Assembly: GCA_021774625.1 (NCBI GenBank)
Contig: JAJFIV010000001.1
Span: 124,001-188,000 of the forward strand
Source: Alphaproteobacteria bacterium
Lineage (GTDB): Bacteria > Pseudomonadota > Alphaproteobacteria > Sphingomonadales > JAKSBY01
Reading direction: 5' to 3'
DNA length: 64,000 nt
A program made the translations under genes and the position numbers. The notes beneath the pieces were generated by a model. That model had not been told where the DNA came from. It saw only the letters and a program-made list of their open reading frames with translations, and did not search any database. Positions within the stretch are counted from its first letter, which is position 1, and each line of letters begins with the position of its first letter. Of the stretch, positions 28,056 to 40,599 are shown one piece after another.

Positions 28056-29077
28056 CCGGCCTCAAACCTGTGATTGCGAAGCTGGCCGACGGCCATACGC
28101 TGAGCCGGACTGAATCCGCGGATGCCTTCCGGCTGATTATGTCCGGCGATGCGGACAGCGCGGAAATGGCGGCGTTTGTCATGGCGCTGCGGGTGCGCGG
28201 CGAAAGCGTCGATGAGATCACCGGGGCGGCCGAAGTCATGCGGGAAAAGGCGCTGAATATTGCGGCGCCCGACGGCGTGGTCGATACCTGCGGCACCGGC
28301 GGCGACGGTCTCGGCACCTACAATATCTCGACCGCCGCCGCCATTGTCGCGGCGGCGGCGGGCGTACCGGTCGCCAAGCATGGCAATAAGGCGGTTTCCT
28401 CCAAATCCGGTTCCGCCGATGTGTTGACCGCCCTTGGCCTTAATCTGGATATCACAAAAGAAGCCGTCGCACGCTCTATCCGGGAATGCGGCATCGGTTT
28501 TCTGATGGCCCCCCGGCATCACAACGCCATGCGCCACGTCGCCCCGGTGCGCCAGGCATTGGGCGTGCGCACAATTTTCAACCTGCTCGGCCCGCTTTCC
28601 AATCCCGCCAATGCGAAATTCCAGTTGATCGGGGTTTTTCACCCGCGCTGGCAGGCGCCGATGGCGGAAGTCCTCAAGGCGCTCGGCTCCGAACGGGTGT
28701 GGGTGGTGCATGGCTCCGACGGGCTTGACGAAATCACTACGACGGGCCCGACCGCCATTGTTGAACTGCGTAACGGCTCCATCGACCGTTTTACCATCAC
28801 GCCGGAGGAAGCCGGGCTGCCCACCGCCAACGCCGCCGAACTCAGGGGGGGCACGCCGCAATACAATGCCGATGCCCTGAAAGGCCTGCTGGAGGGGAAA
28901 AAAAGCGCTTACCGTGATATTGTGCTGTTCAATGCCAGCGCCGTTCTGCTGATTGCCGGCACAGTGACGGATTTGAAGGAAGGCGTGATTATGGCCGCCG
29001 AAAGCATCGATAGCGGCAAAGCCCGCGCCACTTTTACAAACTGGGTGAAACTTTCCAATGAGCGGGCTCATGTCTGA
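28052..29077 (+). CDS. trpD: Anthranilate phosphoribosyltransferase
   Basis: Joins anthranilate to PRPP in tryptophan synthesis. The 341-residue protein contains the PRPP motif [17 protein letters not shown] near 79, [17 protein letters not shown] near 108 and the anthranilate-site Arg in [17 protein letters not shown] near 172. Its ATG overlaps the trpG stop by four bases, and trpC overlaps its 3' end. Confidence 0.97.
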   Translation: MTGLKPVIAKLADGHTLSRTESADAFRLIMSGDADSAEMAAFVMALRVRGESVDEITGAAEVMREKALNIAAPDGVVDTCGTGGDGLGTYNISTAAAIVAAAAGVPVAKHGNKAVSSKSGSADVLTALGLNLDITKEAVARSIRECGIGFLMAPRHHNAMRHVAPVRQALGVRTIFNLLGPLSNPANAKFQLIGVFHPRWQAPMAEVLKALGSERVWVVHGSDGLDEITTTGPTAIVELRNGSIDRFTITPEEAGLPTANAAELRGGTPQYNADALKGLLEGKKSAYRDIVLFNASAVLLIAGTVTDLKEGVIMAAESIDSGKARATFTNWVKLSNERAHV

Positions 29078-29864
29078 TATTCTGGCGGAAATCTGTGAAG
29101 TCAAACGCGCGCATATCGCCGGGCGCAAGAACGAACACAGTTTCGCTGACCTTGAACGCGCAATCAAGGACACCGCGCCGCCGCGCGGCTTTGCCGATGC
29201 TCTTTTCTCCAGGAAAGATGACGGCCGTTACGGGCTGATCTGTGAAATCAAGAAGGCGAGCCCGTCCAAAGGACTGATCCGGGCTGATTTCGACCCGCCT
29301 GCCCTTGCCAGGGCCTATCAGGCGGGGGGGGCGGCCTGCCTTTCCGTGCTGACCGATGCGCCCTATTTTCAGGGCCATGATTCCTATCTGAAGATGGCGC
29401 GCGCGGCGGTCAGCCTGCCGGCCCTGCGTAAGGATTTCATGCTGGATCCCTACCAGATCGCCGAATCCCGGGCCCTGGGGGCGGACTGTATTTTGCTGAT
29501 TCTTGCCGCGCTTTCCGACAATCAGGCCGCAGAACTGGAAGCCGCCGCGTTGCAGTATGGCATGGACGTCCTGATCGAAGTCCATGACCGGGCGGAACTG
29601 GAGCGCGCCTTTCTGCTGAAAAGTCCTCTGCTCGGCATCAATAACCGTAATCTGAAAACGCTGGAAGTGGATACGCAAACCACGCTGGATCTGGCGCCGA
29701 TGGCGTCCGCCGGCTATCATGTCATCGGCGAATCCGGACTGCTGGTTAAGGCGGATCTTGACCGTCTGGCAACCGTCGGCGTCACCAGTTTTCTGATCGG
29801 CGAATCGCTGATGCGCCACGAGGATGTGGAACAGGCGACCCGCGCTCTGATTGAGGACCGCTGA
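29070..29864 (+). CDS. trpC: Indole-3-glycerol phosphate synthase
   Basis: Ring-closing step of tryptophan synthesis, on a TIM-barrel of 264 residues. Catalytic Lys in [11 protein letters not shown] near 56, Glu in [10 protein letters not shown] near 163 and phosphate motif GINNRNLKT near 184 are seen. I use ATG 29070 ([13 protein letters not shown]), eight bases inside trpD; another ATG lies at 29058. It is monofunctional, with no fused trpF, and trpF, trpB and trpA are elsewhere. A run of eight G at 29324-29331 lies in the coding sequence. Confidence 0.96.
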   Translation: MSDILAEICEVKRAHIAGRKNEHSFADLERAIKDTAPPRGFADALFSRKDDGRYGLICEIKKASPSKGLIRADFDPPALARAYQAGGAACLSVLTDAPYFQGHDSYLKMARAAVSLPALRKDFMLDPYQIAESRALGADCILLILAALSDNQAAELEAAALQYGMDVLIEVHDRAELERAFLLKSPLLGINNRNLKTLEVDTQTTLDLAPMASAGYHVIGESGLLVKADLDRLATVGVTSFLIGESLMRHEDVEQATRALIEDR

Positions 29865-29865
29865 T

Positions 29866-30342
29866 ATGACCAAACTCACGCATCTTGATAAGGATGGCAG
29901 GGCCCGCATGGTAAATGTGGGAGCGAAAGCCGTGACCGAGCGGATGGCCGAAGCCCGCGGGCGCATCACCATGCAGCCGGAAACCCTGCAACTGATTTTG
30001 GATGGCAATGTTCCCAAGGGCGATGTGCTGGCAGCGGCCCGTATTGCCGGGATAATGGCGGCAAAAAAAACCCATGACCTGATCCCGCTTTGCCATCCAT
30101 TGGCCTTATCGTCGGTGAGCGTGGATTTCACGCCTGACACTGCAGCAAACGCCCTGGAAATATCCGCGCGAGTGACAGTGTCCGGCAAGACAGGCGTGGA
30201 AATGGAAGCGCTGACCGCAGTCAGTATCGCCGCCCTCACCCTTTATGATATGTGCAAGGCCGCTGATAAAGGCATGATAATTTCCGATATTCGCTTAACT
30301 CATAAATCTGGTGGGAAATCAGGTATTTATAATGCGAAGTGA
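29866..30342 (+). CDS. moaC: Cyclic pyranopterin monophosphate synthase accessory protein MoaC
   Basis: Second enzyme of molybdenum-cofactor synthesis, forming cyclic pyranopterin monophosphate from the MoaA product. 158 residues with [18 protein letters not shown] near 17, the active-site loop [13 protein letters not shown] near 70 and [14 protein letters not shown] near 130. The ATG at 29866 follows the trpC stop by one base, so translation is coupled. The trpC-moaC-moeA order is a conserved alphaproteobacterial arrangement. Confidence 0.96.
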   Translation: MTKLTHLDKDGRARMVNVGAKAVTERMAEARGRITMQPETLQLILDGNVPKGDVLAAARIAGIMAAKKTHDLIPLCHPLALSSVSVDFTPDTAANALEISARVTVSGKTGVEMEALTAVSIAALTLYDMCKAADKGMIISDIRLTHKSGGKSGIYNAK

Positions 30343-30351
30343 AGAATTAAC

Positions 30352-31545
30352 ATGATTAGTGTTGAAGACGCCCTTGCCCGCATACTGGCTGCTGTTCCGA
30401 CCCTGAAGGCGGAAGATGTGCCGCTGGAAAATGCGCTGGGCCGGGTCCTTGCCGATGATCTGACTGCCAGACGGACCCAGCCGCCTTTTGACGCATCCGC
30501 CATGGATGGCTATGCGGTGCGGGCGGAGGATGTTTCGGACATTCCGGCCATCCTCACAGTAATTGGCGAAGCTCCTGCGGGCAGCCGGTTCGATGGCGTG
30601 GCAGGCCCCGGCGAGGCGGTACGGATTTTCACAGGCGGCCCCGTGCCAAAGGGCGCCGACACCATCATTATTCAGGAAAATGTCACGGCGGATGGCAACC
30701 GGATCACCATCAATGAAAGTGCCGGGAAAGGCCGCCATATCAGACCGGCGGGACAGGATTTTCAGAAAGGAGATACGGTTCTCAATGCAGGGCGGCTTTT
30801 GAGCCCCCGGGAAATCGGCCTGGCTGCGGCGGCCAACGCCGCCATATTGCCAGTCACCAGACGACCAAAAATCGCGATTCTCGCCACCGGGGATGAACTT
30901 GCAAAGCCAGGGGATCTGGCCGGACCCAACCAGATTATCAATTCCAACACATACGCGCTGGCCGCCCTGATCCGAACGCGGGGCGGGGAAGCCATCGATC
31001 TTGGCATTGCCCGCGATAATGAGCCGTCAATCCGCGCTCAAATTGGACAGGCCAAAGGTGCGGATATGCTGATCACCATAGGCGGCGCATCGGTGGGTGT
31101 GCGCGATCTGGTAAAGGGTGTGCTGGAATCCGAAGGCATGAAACTGGATTTCTGGAAAATCGCCATGCAGCCTGGAAAACCGCTGATTTTCGGCACGATG
31201 GCAGAGATGCCGGTGATCGGCCTGCCGGGCAATCCGGTTTCCGCCTATGTCTGCGCCGCCCTGTTCCTGATCCCTGCCATTGACCGGTTTCTGGGCCGCA
31301 CGCCACCGGGGCTTATTCCTTTCCCTGCGCGGCTGGGATGCCCCCTGCCCGCCAATGGCAGCCGCCAACTCTATCTGCGCGGCAAAATCGGTCACGACTT
31401 TGATGGCGCACTTACCGCTTACCCCTATGACCGGCAGGATTCGTCCCTGATGACCGTGCTTGCTGAAGCCGATTGCCTGATCCTGCGCCCGCCGCATTTC
31501 CCGGAATCTAAGGCAGGTGACCCGGTCTTGATTTTACAATGGTGA
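30352..31545 (+). CDS. moeA: Molybdopterin molybdenumtransferase MoeA
   Basis: Inserts molybdate into molybdopterin. The 397-residue protein has the MoeA N-terminal domains (PPFDASAMDGYAVRAED near 44, FTGGPVPKGADTII near 95) and the MoCF-binding core (ATGDELAKPG near 180, ITIGGASVGVRDLV near 240, LPGNPVSAYVC near 290). It begins nine bases after moaC. lexA follows after its own promoter. Confidence 0.96.
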   Translation: MISVEDALARILAAVPTLKAEDVPLENALGRVLADDLTARRTQPPFDASAMDGYAVRAEDVSDIPAILTVIGEAPAGSRFDGVAGPGEAVRIFTGGPVPKGADTIIIQENVTADGNRITINESAGKGRHIRPAGQDFQKGDTVLNAGRLLSPREIGLAAAANAAILPVTRRPKIAILATGDELAKPGDLAGPNQIINSNTYALAALIRTRGGEAIDLGIARDNEPSIRAQIGQAKGADMLITIGGASVGVRDLVKGVLESEGMKLDFWKIAMQPGKPLIFGTMAEMPVIGLPGNPVSAYVCAALFLIPAIDRFLGRTPPGLIPFPARLGCPLPANGSRQLYLRGKIGHDFDGALTAYPYDRQDSSLMTVLAEADCLILRPPHFPESKAGDPVLILQW

Positions 31546-31563
31546 AATTACTGCCTGTTTCTC

Positions 31564-31592
31564 TTGACCTTTTCCAGGAACTAAAATAGAAC
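31564..31592 (+). promoter_or_regulatory. lexA promoter with SOS box
   Basis: TTGACC (31564-31569) and TAGAAC (31587-31592) are spaced by 17 bases. The alphaproteobacterial LexA site GAAC-N7-GAAC (31578-31592, the complement of GTTC-N7-GTTC) covers the -10 box, so LexA should repress its own gene and release it after DNA damage. The start codon lies about 25 bases beyond the expected transcript start. Confidence 0.88.
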
Positions 31593-31625
31593 ATAAGCGC
31601 AACGGATTTAAATTGGGAGGGTGTC

Positions 31626-32327
31626 GTGCTGACCCGCAAACAACAACAACTGCTGATGTTTATCAATGACCGGCTGGAAAAAGACGGTGTATCGCCCTCT
31701 TTTGAGGAAATGAAGGAAGCCCTTGGTCTAAAATCAAAATCCGGCATTCACCGGCTGATTATCGCTTTGGAGGAACGGGGCTTTCTGCGCCGCCTGCCCC
31801 ACCGCGCGCGCGCGCTCGAGGTGATGAAATTGCCGGAATCCGCCTCCGGCGCCCAGACCGCCGTAGCCAAACCGGAAAAACCGAACAATGTGGTTGCCGG
31901 CAATTTTTCCAAACCGCGCCCGGTGCGGGAACCCATTGTGGAGCATGCGGCGGAAATCCCGCTGCATGGCAAGATTGCCGCCGGCACGCCGGTTGAGGCG
32001 ATCCAGAATGTGGACAGCTATATCACCGTGCCGCCGGATTTGCTCGGCGCCGGCGAACATTATGCACTGACCGTCTCTGGTGATAGCATGCAGGATCTCG
32101 GCATTCTGGACGGTGACACGGCAGTGATCAAACGCTGCGACGTTGCGGAAAACGGCGCCGTGGTGGTCGCCCTTGTCGACCAGGAAGAAGCTACCCTGAA
32201 AACGCTTTATAAAAAAGGCGCTCAGGTCGCCCTGCAGCCCGCCAACAGCAGCTACTCCACCCAGTTGCTGGCCGGCAACCGCGTCACTATTCAAGGAAAA
32301 CTGGTGGGCCTGATCCGGCGGTATTAA
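31626..32327 (+). CDS. lexA: SOS repressor LexA
   Basis: 233-residue repressor. N-terminal winged helix (LTRKQQQLLMFINDRL to IHRLIIALEERGFLRRL), self-cleavage site Ala119-Gly120 in GKIAAGTPVE, and protease dyad Ser154 (SGDSMQDLGILDGD) and Lys192. The linker between the domains is longer than in E. coli LexA (202 residues), as usual in alphaproteobacteria. The start is GTG with a strong GGGAGGG ribosome site at 31615. The promoter carries its own SOS box. Confidence 0.97.
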   Translation: MLTRKQQQLLMFINDRLEKDGVSPSFEEMKEALGLKSKSGIHRLIIALEERGFLRRLPHRARALEVMKLPESASGAQTAVAKPEKPNNVVAGNFSKPRPVREPIVEHAAEIPLHGKIAAGTPVEAIQNVDSYITVPPDLLGAGEHYALTVSGDSMQDLGILDGDTAVIKRCDVAENGAVVVALVDQEEATLKTLYKKGAQVALQPANSSYSTQLLAGNRVTIQGKLVGLIRRY

Positions 32328-32342
32328 CAACTGAAGCCGGTA

Positions 32343-32377
32343 ATTCCCGCACTTCGATACCGGCCGTCGGCGGGAAT
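32343..32377. repeat. Hairpin between lexA and the small ORF
   Basis: ATTCCCGC (32343-32350) pairs with GCGGGAAT (32370-32377) around a 19-base loop. It lies between two converging coding regions and could stop transcription, but no T-run follows. Confidence 0.5.
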
Positions 32378-32381
32378 ATCC

Positions 32382-32474
32382 CTATCCGGTCCCGCTCTGC
32401 CCATTGACATTCTGCGCCAATATCAGCGGCAAGACTGCCGCCATTGCGGCCAGGGAAAATATTTTCGGATTCAT
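32382..32474 (-). CDS. Possible 30-residue hydrophobic peptide
   Basis: A short frame reading MNPKIFSLAAMAAVLPLILA and then ten polar residues. It is preceded by a strong ribosome site (AGGAG, seven bases before the ATG). The hydrophobic stretch could be a membrane segment or a signal peptide with almost no mature part. It lies downstream of the small membrane protein gene on the same strand. It might be a small membrane peptide or a chance frame; I do not recognise it. Confidence 0.35.
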   Translation of the reverse strand: MNPKIFSLAAMAAVLPLILAQNVNGQSGTG

Positions 32475-32539
32475 CTTTAACTCCTGTGTTTGCTAAAAAC
32501 ACTAACGGCAGAGAGGGAGGAAATGTTCCGAAGATGTGT

Positions 32540-32779
32540 TCAGCCCGGTTTTCTGGTTAATCCATAAAGGCTGATGGCTGCCCAGGCGGCTTCGATCACG
32601 AAAGCCGGCAGATTGAAGTCATAGAAAAGGGAAACAAGAATGGCGCTGGCGCCGAGGAAATTCAGCAGAGAAAAAAGTTTATTGGCTGCCCTCATACGGT
32701 TCAATTGCAAAGCGGCATAGGCACCAAGGATCATCAGAACGCCGACACCGCCGATGATATCCGGCCAGGTAATATCCAT
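32540..32779 (-). CDS. Small three-helix membrane protein, CBU_0592-like
   Basis: 79 residues, nearly all membrane: helices at about 6-26 (DIIGGVGVLMILGAYAALQL), 36-53 (LFSLLNFLGASAILVSLF) and 56-74. The pattern fits the uncharacterised CBU_0592 family of bacterial small membrane proteins. It starts seven bases after the RidA-like gene, so the two share a transcript. No function can be assigned. Confidence 0.75.
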   Translation of the reverse strand: MDITWPDIIGGVGVLMILGAYAALQLNRMRAANKLFSLLNFLGASAILVSLFYDFNLPAFVIEAAWAAISLYGLTRKPG

Positions 32780-32786
32780 CAGGGGA

Positions 32787-33323
32787 TTAGCCTTCCACCT
32801 CTACGATCATTTCAATTTCCACCGCAATCCCGCGCGGCAGGGACCCCATGCCGACCGCGGCCCTGGCATGTTTGCCTCTCGGCACGCCAAAAACTTCAAC
32901 CAGCAGATCAGATGCGCCATTGATAACCTCAGGCTGATTGCCGAATTCCGGCGTGGCGTTGACCATGCCAATGACACGAACAATGCGTTTCACCTTTGAG
33001 AGATCCCCGATTTCCGCCTTGAGAGATGCCAGCAAACTGACCGCCGTTAGCCGGGCGGCGGCGTACCCTTCCTCAATTGTCAGATCCGCGCCAACCTTGC
33101 CTGTAACCAGACTGCCGTCAGGTCTCGTCGGCCCATGCCCGGCCATGAATACCAGATTGCCGGTGCGCACGGAGCGGACAAAATTGGCGATCGGTGGCGT
33201 GAGCGCGGGGAGCGTGATCCCCATCGCGGCAAGTTTCTCTTCCGGGCTTTGACCCTGTGCCTGAACGCTCAGCGGCAGCAGAAAAACAGCAGTAATGGTG
33301 AATAGAAGGCGGCGTACAGTCAT
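32787..33323 (-). CDS. Exported RidA-family protein
   Basis: 178 residues with a signal peptide (MTVRRLLFTITAVFLLPLSVQA) followed by a YjgF/RidA domain (NLVFMAGHGPTRPDGSLVTGKVG, AAVGMGSLPRGIAVEIEMIVEVEG). RidA enzymes hydrolyse reactive 2-aminoacrylate and need a conserved Arg near the C-terminus; here the matching segment reads GMGSLPRG, so Arg-like chemistry is unclear. Being exported is unusual for RidA, but a YjgF subfamily with signal peptides exists. The start at 33323 has AGGGGA upstream; 57 codons upstream in the same frame look non-coding. Confidence 0.82.
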   Translation of the reverse strand: MTVRRLLFTITAVFLLPLSVQAQGQSPEEKLAAMGITLPALTPPIANFVRSVRTGNLVFMAGHGPTRPDGSLVTGKVGADLTIEEGYAAARLTAVSLLASLKAEIGDLSKVKRIVRVIGMVNATPEFGNQPEVINGASDLLVEVFGVPRGKHARAAVGMGSLPRGIAVEIEMIVEVEG

Positions 33324-33497
33324 TGAAAAATCCCCTGATAATCTAGCATTCCCAATGGGTAGCATAAAACCGGACCATGTCCATGAGATTCGTATTTTTT
33401 CGTTCAGCTTCCGTTCAGGTTGCGGGGAATAACACTGGCGCCATCGACAATGTGGCCGGGTTCCGGCAGCGAAACCAGCTTTAAAAGGAAGCAATAT

Positions 33498-34106
33498 ATG
33501 ACTCTCAATAAATATTCGGCGGCAGCGGCTCTCGCCGTTGCGACAATGGCAGCGCCGGCCTTTGCCCAGGACGACAAACCATTTGACGGATTTTATCTCG
33601 GGGCGGAAGCCGGTTATGACCGTTTCAAGGTGGATAATGAGATTTCAGGCCTTATCGACACCAAGGACTCCTCAATCTATTATGGCGGTATTTTCGGCTG
33701 GCGAGAACAGACCAGCAGCAATTTAGTCTACGGGATCGAGGGACGTTTTGGCGACAACACCGCTAAAGTGAAAGGCACGATCAGCGATGGCATGGAAAGT
33801 GTGGATCTCAGGGTGACCAATGGCCGCCAGATCGGCGTTGACGCCATTATCGGCACGCTGGTGAACGAAAACACACTGCTGTTTGCCTCCGGGGGTTATG
33901 TGAACGGCAAGCTGACCGTCAAACTGGAGGATAATTCCATTATCGGGCCGCTCAATCTCTCGGATTCCGACCATGGTTTCCGGGTCGGCGGCGGCGCGGA
34001 ATTCCGCCTCAACGATCAGTTCAATTTCCGGGTGACCGGCCACTATCAGGATGTCGGCAGCACCTCAAATCTGCAGGTGCTCGCCGGTGTGATTCTGCCG
34101 TTCTAG
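33498..34106 (+). CDS. Outer-membrane beta-barrel protein
   Basis: 202 residues with a signal peptide (cleavage after AFA, about residue 23) and an eight-stranded barrel pattern of the OmpA/Omp25 type: GFYLGAEAGYDRF, YYGGIFGWREQ, ALFASGGYVNGK-like strands and a terminal Phe (LAGVILPF) that BAM recognises. ATG 33498 has AAAGGAAG upstream. It is followed by a strong terminator at 34131 and is monocistronic. No peptidoglycan-binding domain is present, so it is a small surface barrel of unknown duty. Confidence 0.87.
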   Translation: MTLNKYSAAAALAVATMAAPAFAQDDKPFDGFYLGAEAGYDRFKVDNEISGLIDTKDSSIYYGGIFGWREQTSSNLVYGIEGRFGDNTAKVKGTISDGMESVDLRVTNGRQIGVDAIIGTLVNENTLLFASGGYVNGKLTVKLEDNSIIGPLNLSDSDHGFRVGGGAEFRLNDQFNFRVTGHYQDVGSTSNLQVLAGVILPF

Positions 34107-34130
34107 CAATCATAACAGCGGATGCGATGA

Positions 34131-34162
34131 AGGGCCGGGCATCAAATCCCGGCCCTTTTTTT
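34131..34162 (+). terminator. Intrinsic terminator after the barrel-protein gene
   Basis: Stem AGGGCCGGG (34131-34139) with CCCGGCCCT (34148-34156), 8-base loop, then a run of seven T. The T-run overlaps the last bases of the convergent mmsA gene. Confidence 0.92.
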
Positions 34163-35666
34163 AACTCAGCGTCGGTATCACGAATTCCGCCCCTGACCGA
34201 ATCCCCTGCGGCCAGCGGGAGGTGACGGTTTTGGTCTTGGTGTAGAAGCGTACGCCGGCCTCACCGTGCTGATTGATGTCGCCAAAGGCGCTGTCTTTCC
34301 AGCCGCCGAAGGTGTGGAAGGCCACCGGGACGGGGATCGGGACATTGATTCCCACCATGCCGACTTCCACATTGTCCACATATTCGCGCGCCGCATCGCC
34401 GTCGCGGGTGAAAATGGAGGTGCCGTTGCCGTAGCGGTGTTTGGTCGGGAGCGCGGCAGCCTCCTCGAAGTTTTCGGCGCGGACAATCTGCAGCACCGGG
34501 CCGAAAATTTCTTCCTGATAGGAGGTCATGCCGGGCGTCACATTATCGAACAGGCTGCCGGCCATGTAATAGCCGTTTTCATAGCCCTGTTTCGAGCAGG
34601 TATAGTTCCGGCCGTCAAGCACCAGATCCGCGCCTTCCCTGACGCCCATATCGATATAGCCGGCAACCTTTGCCCGGTGCTCAGCCGTGACCAGCGGGCC
34701 GATTTCGGTATCGGCGTCCAGCGACGGGCCGATCTTGAGTTCCTCGACCTTCGGTTTCAGGCGTCTCACGATTTCATCAGCCAGCGCCTTGCCGACCGGC
34801 ACCGCCACCGGATTCGCCATGCAGCGTTCGCCAGCCGAGCCATAGGCCGAACCGATCAGGGAATCGGTCACCAGATCCAGATCGGCATCGGGCAGGATGA
34901 TCGCGTGATTTTTCGCCCCGCCCATGGCCTGCACCCGCTTGCCATTGGCCGTACCCGTCGCGTAAACATATTTGGCGATCGCCGTGGAGCCGACGAAGCT
35001 CACCGCCTTGACGCGGGAATCGGTCAGCAGCGTATCAACCGCTTCCTTATCGCCATTGATCACATTCAGCGCGCCTTCCGGGGCCCCGGCCTGAAGCATC
35101 AGTTCAGCCAGGCGCAGCGGCACGCTCGGATCTTTTTCCGACGGTTTCAGCACCACCGTATTGCCGCAGGCAAGGGCAATGCCGAACATCCACATCGGGA
35201 TCATGGCCGGGAAGTTGAACGGCGTGATGGAGGCGACGACACCGAGCGGTTTGCGGATCGAATAAACATCGATGCCGGAGGCCACGCCGGTGGAATATTC
35301 GCCTTTCATGAAATGCGGAATGCCGCAGGCAAACTCGATCACTTCCAAACCGCGCTGAACATCACCCATGGAATCGGCCAGCACCTTGCCATGCTCGGCG
35401 GACAGTGCTTCGGCGAGCGATTTCTGTTCCGCCTTCGCCAGTTCCAGAAATCTGAACATCACGCGGGAGCGTTTCACCACCGAGGTCGATGACCATTCAG
35501 GAAAGGCTTTTTCTGCGGCCGCTATGGCCGTTTCCACATCGGATTTGGAACCGAGATTGACTCGTGCCTGCACCTCGCCGGTGGACGGGTTGAACACATC
35601 GCCAAAGCGCTCCGATGTGCCATCAAAGCTTTTGCCATTGATAAAATGCTGGATCGTCCTGGTCAT
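34161..35666 (-). CDS. mmsA: CoA-acylating methylmalonate-semialdehyde dehydrogenase
   Basis: Aldehyde dehydrogenase that oxidises methylmalonate semialdehyde (from valine or thymine breakdown) to propionyl-CoA. 501 residues with TPFNFPAMIPMWMFGIALACGNTVVLKPSEKDPS-type cofactor region near 150, and the catalytic cysteine in GSAGERCMANP near 285. The FNFPAM and ERCMA motifs separate it from ordinary aldehyde dehydrogenases. I use ATG 35666 (MTRTIQHFINGK). It stands alone; other valine-catabolism genes are not nearby. Confidence 0.94.
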   Translation of the reverse strand: MTRTIQHFINGKSFDGTSERFGDVFNPSTGEVQARVNLGSKSDVETAIAAAEKAFPEWSSTSVVKRSRVMFRFLELAKAEQKSLAEALSAEHGKVLADSMGDVQRGLEVIEFACGIPHFMKGEYSTGVASGIDVYSIRKPLGVVASITPFNFPAMIPMWMFGIALACGNTVVLKPSEKDPSVPLRLAELMLQAGAPEGALNVINGDKEAVDTLLTDSRVKAVSFVGSTAIAKYVYATGTANGKRVQAMGGAKNHAIILPDADLDLVTDSLIGSAYGSAGERCMANPVAVPVGKALADEIVRRLKPKVEELKIGPSLDADTEIGPLVTAEHRAKVAGYIDMGVREGADLVLDGRNYTCSKQGYENGYYMAGSLFDNVTPGMTSYQEEIFGPVLQIVRAENFEEAAALPTKHRYGNGTSIFTRDGDAAREYVDNVEVGMVGINVPIPVPVAFHTFGGWKDSAFGDINQHGEAGVRFYTKTKTVTSRWPQGIRSGAEFVIPTLS

Positions 35667-35837
35667 GATATGTCCTTTAATTTGCCCCCGGTTTTGCCTG
35701 ACAATACTCAAGAAGACCGCCTAATACCATACGGGAATAGGTATTTCATGGGGCAACAGACAAATTTGCAAGATCGTAACAGCCTTGCTTTACCCCGAAA
35801 AATATTCAAAAAGGGTCTGATAATCCATGCGCAATGA

Positions 35838-36857
<1,020 letters not shown>

Positions 36858-36903
36858 GGCCGGCTTAAGAGTTCTTTCATCCTAAAAATTTTATATTTGC
36901 GGG

Positions 36904-39865
<2,962 letters not shown>

Positions 39866-39876
39866 CGTTCGCCTCC

Positions 39877-40464
39877 TCAGCGGACATCCGTCACATTGCC
39901 ATTTTCGATCACCGTTGTCGTGCGGGCGCCATTGCTGTAGCGGGTGGTACCGCGGGTCCGGGCGCGATTACCCCGTTGCGACGTCACGCGGCCACCCTGC
40001 CCGTTAGCCGCCCGATGGCGGCCCTGCGCCCGTTGTCCGGCCCGGTGGGCATCGGAAAATCCGCGGCGGCCGGTGGTCCGCCCGCTGTCAAGCGCATGCA
40101 GATATTCCGCCAGAATGTGGATCAGCAATTCGCAGCGAGTCATGAGCTGCGGTTTATTGGCTGGTGGCGTTTCCGGGTATTGTCCTAGATCCCCGACATC
40201 CATTTCGCGCCGATCATAACGGTCGCCAATCACATCATTCTGTCCGCTCCCGACCCTGATGGTCAGCTCTTCCGTATGGCCGGTCAAACGGTCGAACATA
40301 TCCGTGAACGGAAGCTGAGCCGGCGCTGGCGGACCTGCGGCCCGGCGGAGATTGCCGTTGGCGTCCGCAAAGACCTCAAGCCGCAGGCAGGCCGCAAGCA
40401 TATTTATGAATGTGGTGACATGCTGGTCACCATTGGAACCAATCCCCTGTAGTCTCACTGTCAT
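39877..40464 (-). CDS. Protein of unknown function with His/Glu-rich helix
   Basis: 195 residues. The N-terminal half is a mixed domain (TVRLQGIGSN to NDVIGDRYDRREMD); a helix LLIHILAEYLHAL near residues 110-122 has an HxxxExxH pattern followed by FSDAHRAG, which could bind a metal, but this is not a standard HExxH zinc site. The C-terminal 60 residues are Arg/Gly/Thr-rich and probably disordered. ATG 40464 has AGGGA upstream. It precedes the tail-anchored gene by 11 bases and is divergent from the amidases. Unrecognised. Confidence 0.65.
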   Translation of the reverse strand: MTVRLQGIGSNGDQHVTTFINMLAACLRLEVFADANGNLRRAAGPPAPAQLPFTDMFDRLTGHTEELTIRVGSGQNDVIGDRYDRREMDVGDLGQYPETPPANKPQLMTRCELLIHILAEYLHALDSGRTTGRRGFSDAHRAGQRAQGRHRAANGQGGRVTSQRGNRARTRGTTRYSNGARTTTVIENGNVTDVR

Positions 40465-40599
40465 GTCCCTGTTCTCCCGGTGGAGAAAAGAGAATACCAT
40501 AACGGCATAAAAAAGGCGAATGCATGCACGGACTTGTCAACGGCATGCGGGAATGCCATGGTTTCCGCAAAATGTATATCATCAGTATGAGGACGGGAC

